A DNA stretch of 17,115 nt from contig USJU01000020.1 of assembly GCA_900555085.1 (NCBI GenBank), positions 1-17,115 of the forward strand. The letters are read 5' to 3'. Source of the DNA: an uncultured Clostridium sp. (GTDB lineage Bacteria; Bacillota; Clostridia; TANB77; CAG-508). The position numbers were made by a program, and so were the translations under genes. This document shows, piece after piece, positions 14,269 to 17,115 of this stretch. The notes beneath the pieces are model-generated. The model was not told the origin of the DNA and ran no database searches. It saw only the letters and a program-made list of their open reading frames with translations. The number at the start of each line of letters is the position of its first letter. The stretch's first letter is position 1.

Positions 14269-14288
14269 TTTAAATTTATAAATTTAAA
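14269..14288. promoter_or_regulatory. Perfect 20-bp A/T palindrome before the lipoprotein gene
   Basis: TTTAAATTTATAAATTTAAA is its own reverse complement and ends 11 bases before the lipoprotein ATG. It could be an operator, or form a hairpin at the 5' end of the mRNA. It contains TAAATTTA, close to the Bacteroides -7 element TAnnTTTG, but no clear -33 TTTG is placed correctly. Pure A/T composition makes chance plausible. I see nothing else in the 77-base gap 14223-14299. Confidence 0.4.
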
Positions 14289-14299
14289 GTTTTTCTATT

Positions 14300-17115
14300 A
14301 TGAACAAAAAGTTTTTAAGTGCAATCCTGTTCGGAGCCTTAATGGTTTCGTCAACAGGAACATTTGTGTCTTGTAAGGACTATGATGATGACATTGACCG
14401 CATCGACAAGGAATTGAGCGAAGTCAAGGAAACCATTGCAAGTCTTGACTCGGCAATTAAGGCAGGTAAATTCGTTCAGTCATGTAATGAGGTTACCGGT
14501 GGATATGAACTGGTTTTCACTGACGGTTCCAAAATTACTATCAAGAATGGTACTAATGGAGCAGATGGTACTACTGTTATCCCTGAATTCCGTGTGGAAG
14601 GCAATTACTGGCAGGTTAGCACAGACAAAGGTGCTACTTGGGTGGATGTGAAAGATACCGAAGGTAACAAAGTTCCGGCCAGAGGTCAGGATGGTGAAGC
14701 CGCTGGTTCAAACGTGTCTTGGGTGACAGTGGATGGTGTGGAATACATCAAGATCGGTGACAAAGTTACTGATTTGAAGCAGAACAATGAATTTCCTAAC
14801 ATTGCTGTAGATGCTGAAAGCAAGACTGTAATTGTGACTATCGACGGACAGAACTATACTTTGCTGCAGGAAGGTTCTGCATTCAAAGGGTTGCAGACTG
14901 TGGTTTACAGAAAACAGACTGTTAATGATGCCAACGATGTTTGTTATGCTTATAATGTGTATAATACAGATAATGAATTGTTTGCAGCTGTTCCTGCTTA
15001 TGCTTCTTTCAAGGTTTATCCGGGTGATTTCTCATTGGACAATGCTAAATTCTCGTTCGTTGATACATACAAATTGAGTCGTAGTGTAGAACCGGCTTTG
15101 GTATATATGGATGGTTCGGCTACTTTAGCAAACGGAGTATTGAAACTTGCTATGATACCTAATGAAGGAATAAGTGAAGGAACAGTAGTTGCAACTTCTT
15201 TAGATGTAACTATGTATGGTCAATACACTTCTGCTTCTGATTACTTTACAGTAGGAAGAACAAATGTTACTACTGATAATATCAAGAACGCATTCACTTC
15301 CACTACCGTAACAGGTAACAATTATCCGAAGATTATTACTGAAGGATGGAATGCTTATGATGGATATGATTTTGGTAAATTCAACTATCAAGGTACTTAC
15401 AATGTAAATGATTCTATTGATGTTTATATTCAAAGTGCTAAGGTTTGGGTAAAAGAAACAGGTATTGTTTATGAAAAGGCTTTCAGACTGTTGGATCAGA
15501 ATGAAGAATACACTTTTAAGGGTCAAACTATCAAGACTCATCAAGGTATCTTTGAACTGAAAGATAATGTCTTGTCTGTGAAATCAACTAACCAAGCTTC
15601 TGCTATTGATGAATATGCAGCTATTGAAGTAACTACTACTGTTAAGGCTCAAGAAGAAGGAATTAAAGATTATGAGATAAAGAATGTAGTATTTATCAAA
15701 GCAGTTCGTCCTGCTGTTAATCCTAACTTCTCAACTGTTGCTTTGAAACCGTTGAACGCTACAGACAACTTCACATTTACTTACAATAGTGCAAAATCTC
15801 AAGTTATCACTTTGGATGTTCGTGACTTTGAAAATGCTATTGAAGGACGTGATGTTGTTTCAAACAATAATAGTGTATATTCTACTTTTGTTCAGTTGTA
15901 TAAACCTGTATATGATACAGCTAATAAGTTGACTGGTTATGCCGATATGTCTCAAACAAGTTACAATAATTTCTGGACTATAAGAAACGGATTAGCTAAT
16001 GCCAATTTGGAAGAGAACGTTACCAATGTGGCTAACTATATTGAACAGAATTTGAATATCACTAATGAAGCTGTTCTGTACTATAAGAATGGTGGAAACA
16101 ATGCAGACAAAGACTCTTTATTCTTAATCTTGACACCGGGCGCTAATCAGGAACAAATAAAGAAGACTACTTTGTTGATGGGCTCATCTTGGTCTTATGA
16201 TTGGAACAGTGACTATGATATGATGATGACCGATGGCATCAAGACTCCTTATGGTGTTTACAACAAGTATGTAAACAAACTGTTTAAGGTTGCCGTTAAC
16301 GACTTCTCTGTAACTTATACATTCGATTGTCCGATTAAGGATCAGTATAAGAACCGCATTATCATGGGTGAATGGGTTAAGAGTGGAGCAAATTACACAG
16401 ACTTCATTATGCAATCTCAGGTATTTGACGAAATGTATGATGTTGTTCCTGAAGATGCTATAGTGAAATTTGATATGGCTTCAAAGAACCAGAACGCTTA
16501 TGTTCAGGAAATGATGAAGAGTGGTGATATCAAGTGGGCTACTACTAACCAGATTGTATTTACTCCACGTGTAGATTTGGCTAAGGTTGGCAAACTGAAA
16601 GTTGATATTTACGATATTACAGCAGGTGATACTGATTCTAAACGTGTACTCTTCGATACAGAAGAATGGACTGTGCAAACACCAATCTTGGCATTCTCTG
16701 ATGTTGTTGACTTGAAGTATAACAATCCTGCATTAGCAACTGGTGAACAAATTAATCTCTTTGATTTGATTAATGGCTTGAAAGTTGCTGCTGACAAGAA
16801 GAAATGGACAGATTTGACTTTGAAAGATGCTGTTGGTAATAAGTTGGTTGTATATGATGGAGCCAATGATCTTGCTAAAGCAGAACCTATTGCAGCTACA
16901 TTGTATCAGAAGGACTCTGAATCTACAGGTGTTAAAGTTGATATCTCTGAAGCAGACAAGGCTGAATACAGCTATGCTAACGGTATCCTTACTTGGAATG
17001 GCGAACCTACAGGTACTGTTTATGAGCATGATGTTCAATTCATCATCACTTATACTCATGACTGGGGTGTTGTAACCAAGACATTCAAGGTAACTGTAAC
17101 AAGAAAAGTACAGTA
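14300..17115 (+). CDS. Large Bacteroides-type surface lipoprotein, 3' end missing
   Basis: An open frame of 938 codons runs from ATG 14300 to the window edge. Residues 1-24 are a lipoprotein signal peptide with lipobox FVSC and modified Cys25. The mature start CKDYDDDID is strongly acidic, as in the surface-export signals of Bacteroidota lipoproteins. A short coiled coil follows (about 30-55), then a Gly/Asp segment NGTNGADG (83-90) and a WQVSTDKGATWVDV motif (104-117), then GQDGEAAG (129-136). This order resembles the DUF4988/PL29-type N-terminal module found on large Bacteroides surface proteins. The remainder is Thr-, Asn-, Tyr- and Val-rich, beta-rich, and looks like serial Ig-like or S-layer-type domains, with no catalytic motif I can see. 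It may be a surface-layer or adhesin-like protein; this is inference. G+C is clearly higher than in the central block. Confidence 0.88.
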   Translation, partial: MNKKFLSAILFGALMVSSTGTFVSCKDYDDDIDRIDKELSEVKETIASLDSAIKAGKFVQSCNEVTGGYELVFTDGSKITIKNGTNGADGTTVIPEFRVEGNYWQVSTDKGATWVDVKDTEGNKVPARGQDGEAAGSNVSWVTVDGVEYIKIGDKVTDLKQNNEFPNIAVDAESKTVIVTIDGQNYTLLQEGSAFKGLQTVVYRKQTVNDANDVCYAYNVYNTDNELFAAVPAYASFKVYPGDFSLDNAKFSFVDTYKLSRSVEPALVYMDGSATLANGVLKLAMIPNEGISEGTVVATSLDVTMYGQYTSASDYFTVGRTNVTTDNIKNAFTSTTVTGNNYPKIITEGWNAYDGYDFGKFNYQGTYNVNDSIDVYIQSAKVWVKETGIVYEKAFRLLDQNEEYTFKGQTIKTHQGIFELKDNVLSVKSTNQASAIDEYAAIEVTTTVKAQEEGIKDYEIKNVVFIKAVRPAVNPNFSTVALKPLNATDNFTFTYNSAKSQVITLDVRDFENAIEGRDVVSNNNSVYSTFVQLYKPVYDTANKLTGYADMSQTSYNNFWTIRNGLANANLEENVTNVANYIEQNLNITNEAVLYYKNGGNNADKDSLFLILTPGANQEQIKKTTLLMGSSWSYDWNSDYDMMMTDGIKTPYGVYNKYVNKLFKVAVNDFSVTYTFDCPIKDQYKNRIIMGEWVKSGANYTDFIMQSQVFDEMYDVVPEDAIVKFDMASKNQNAYVQEMMKSGDIKWATTNQIVFTPRVDLAKVGKLKVDIYDITAGDTDSKRVLFDTEEWTVQTPILAFSDVVDLKYNNPALATGEQINLFDLINGLKVAADKKKWTDLTLKDAVGNKLVVYDGANDLAKAEPIAATLYQKDSESTGVKVDISEADKAEYSYANGILTWNGEPTGTVYEHDVQFIITYTHDWGVVTKTFKVTVTRKVQ

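Noticed and set aside
1..17115. CRISPR arrays, tRNA or rRNA genes, insertion sequences, attachment sites
   Set aside because: I read both strands for regularly spaced repeats, cloverleaf-like segments, transposase motifs and target-site duplications and saw none.

Overview
The window looks like three pieces of DNA of different origin joined end to end. (1) About 1-930 has moderate G+C and Lachnospiraceae-like content: the 5' part of a GH13 alpha-glucosidase on the minus strand, preceded by a small membrane peptide and a near-consensus sigma-A promoter. (2) About 940-13,540 is very A+T-rich, with strong Shine-Dalgarno sites, purine-rich coding strands and a SpoVT gene. These point to a low-G+C, probably spore-forming Clostridia-type Firmicute. 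(3) About 13,690-17,115 has higher G+C, lacks Shine-Dalgarno sites and carries a Bacteroides-type AraC-family protein and a large surface lipoprotein. No mobile element explains the joins, so a chimeric metagenomic contig or concatenated contigs is the simplest reading. It cannot be proved from sequence alone.

Layout of the Firmicute core. lepA (EF4) is followed convergently by a 91-residue orphan gene with its own terminator. Next comes rlmB (23S rRNA 2'-O-methyltransferase) with a terminator. A tight cluster follows: recD2 (helicase, TTG start), comF (one-base overlap) and a KAP-type P-loop NTPase 17 bases further on. spoVT follows, with a candidate sigma-G-type promoter and a clear terminator. 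Last is a cell-surface polymer block: a GT4 glycosyltransferase with its own promoter, then a second promoter driving an ABC exporter ATPase, its ABC-2 permease and a CDP-glycerol glycerophosphotransferase-like gene. This last gene is broken by a one-base frameshift in a run of five T. Together these genes would assemble a teichoic-acid-like or other polysaccharide chain inside the cell and export it.

The Bacteroides-like end has a short two-HTH AraC-type regulator. After 77 bases containing a perfect 20-bp A/T palindrome comes a lipoprotein of more than 938 residues with a lipobox and an acidic surface-export-type N-terminus; it runs off the window.

I see no tRNA, rRNA, CRISPR array, transposase or integrase, and no intergenic stretch above 300 bases. 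I found no convincing new multi-gene system. The items most worth following are the KAP NTPase, the two sequence joins, the frameshifted transferase, the perfect hairpin at the second join, and the small membrane peptide translationally coupled to the glucosidase.
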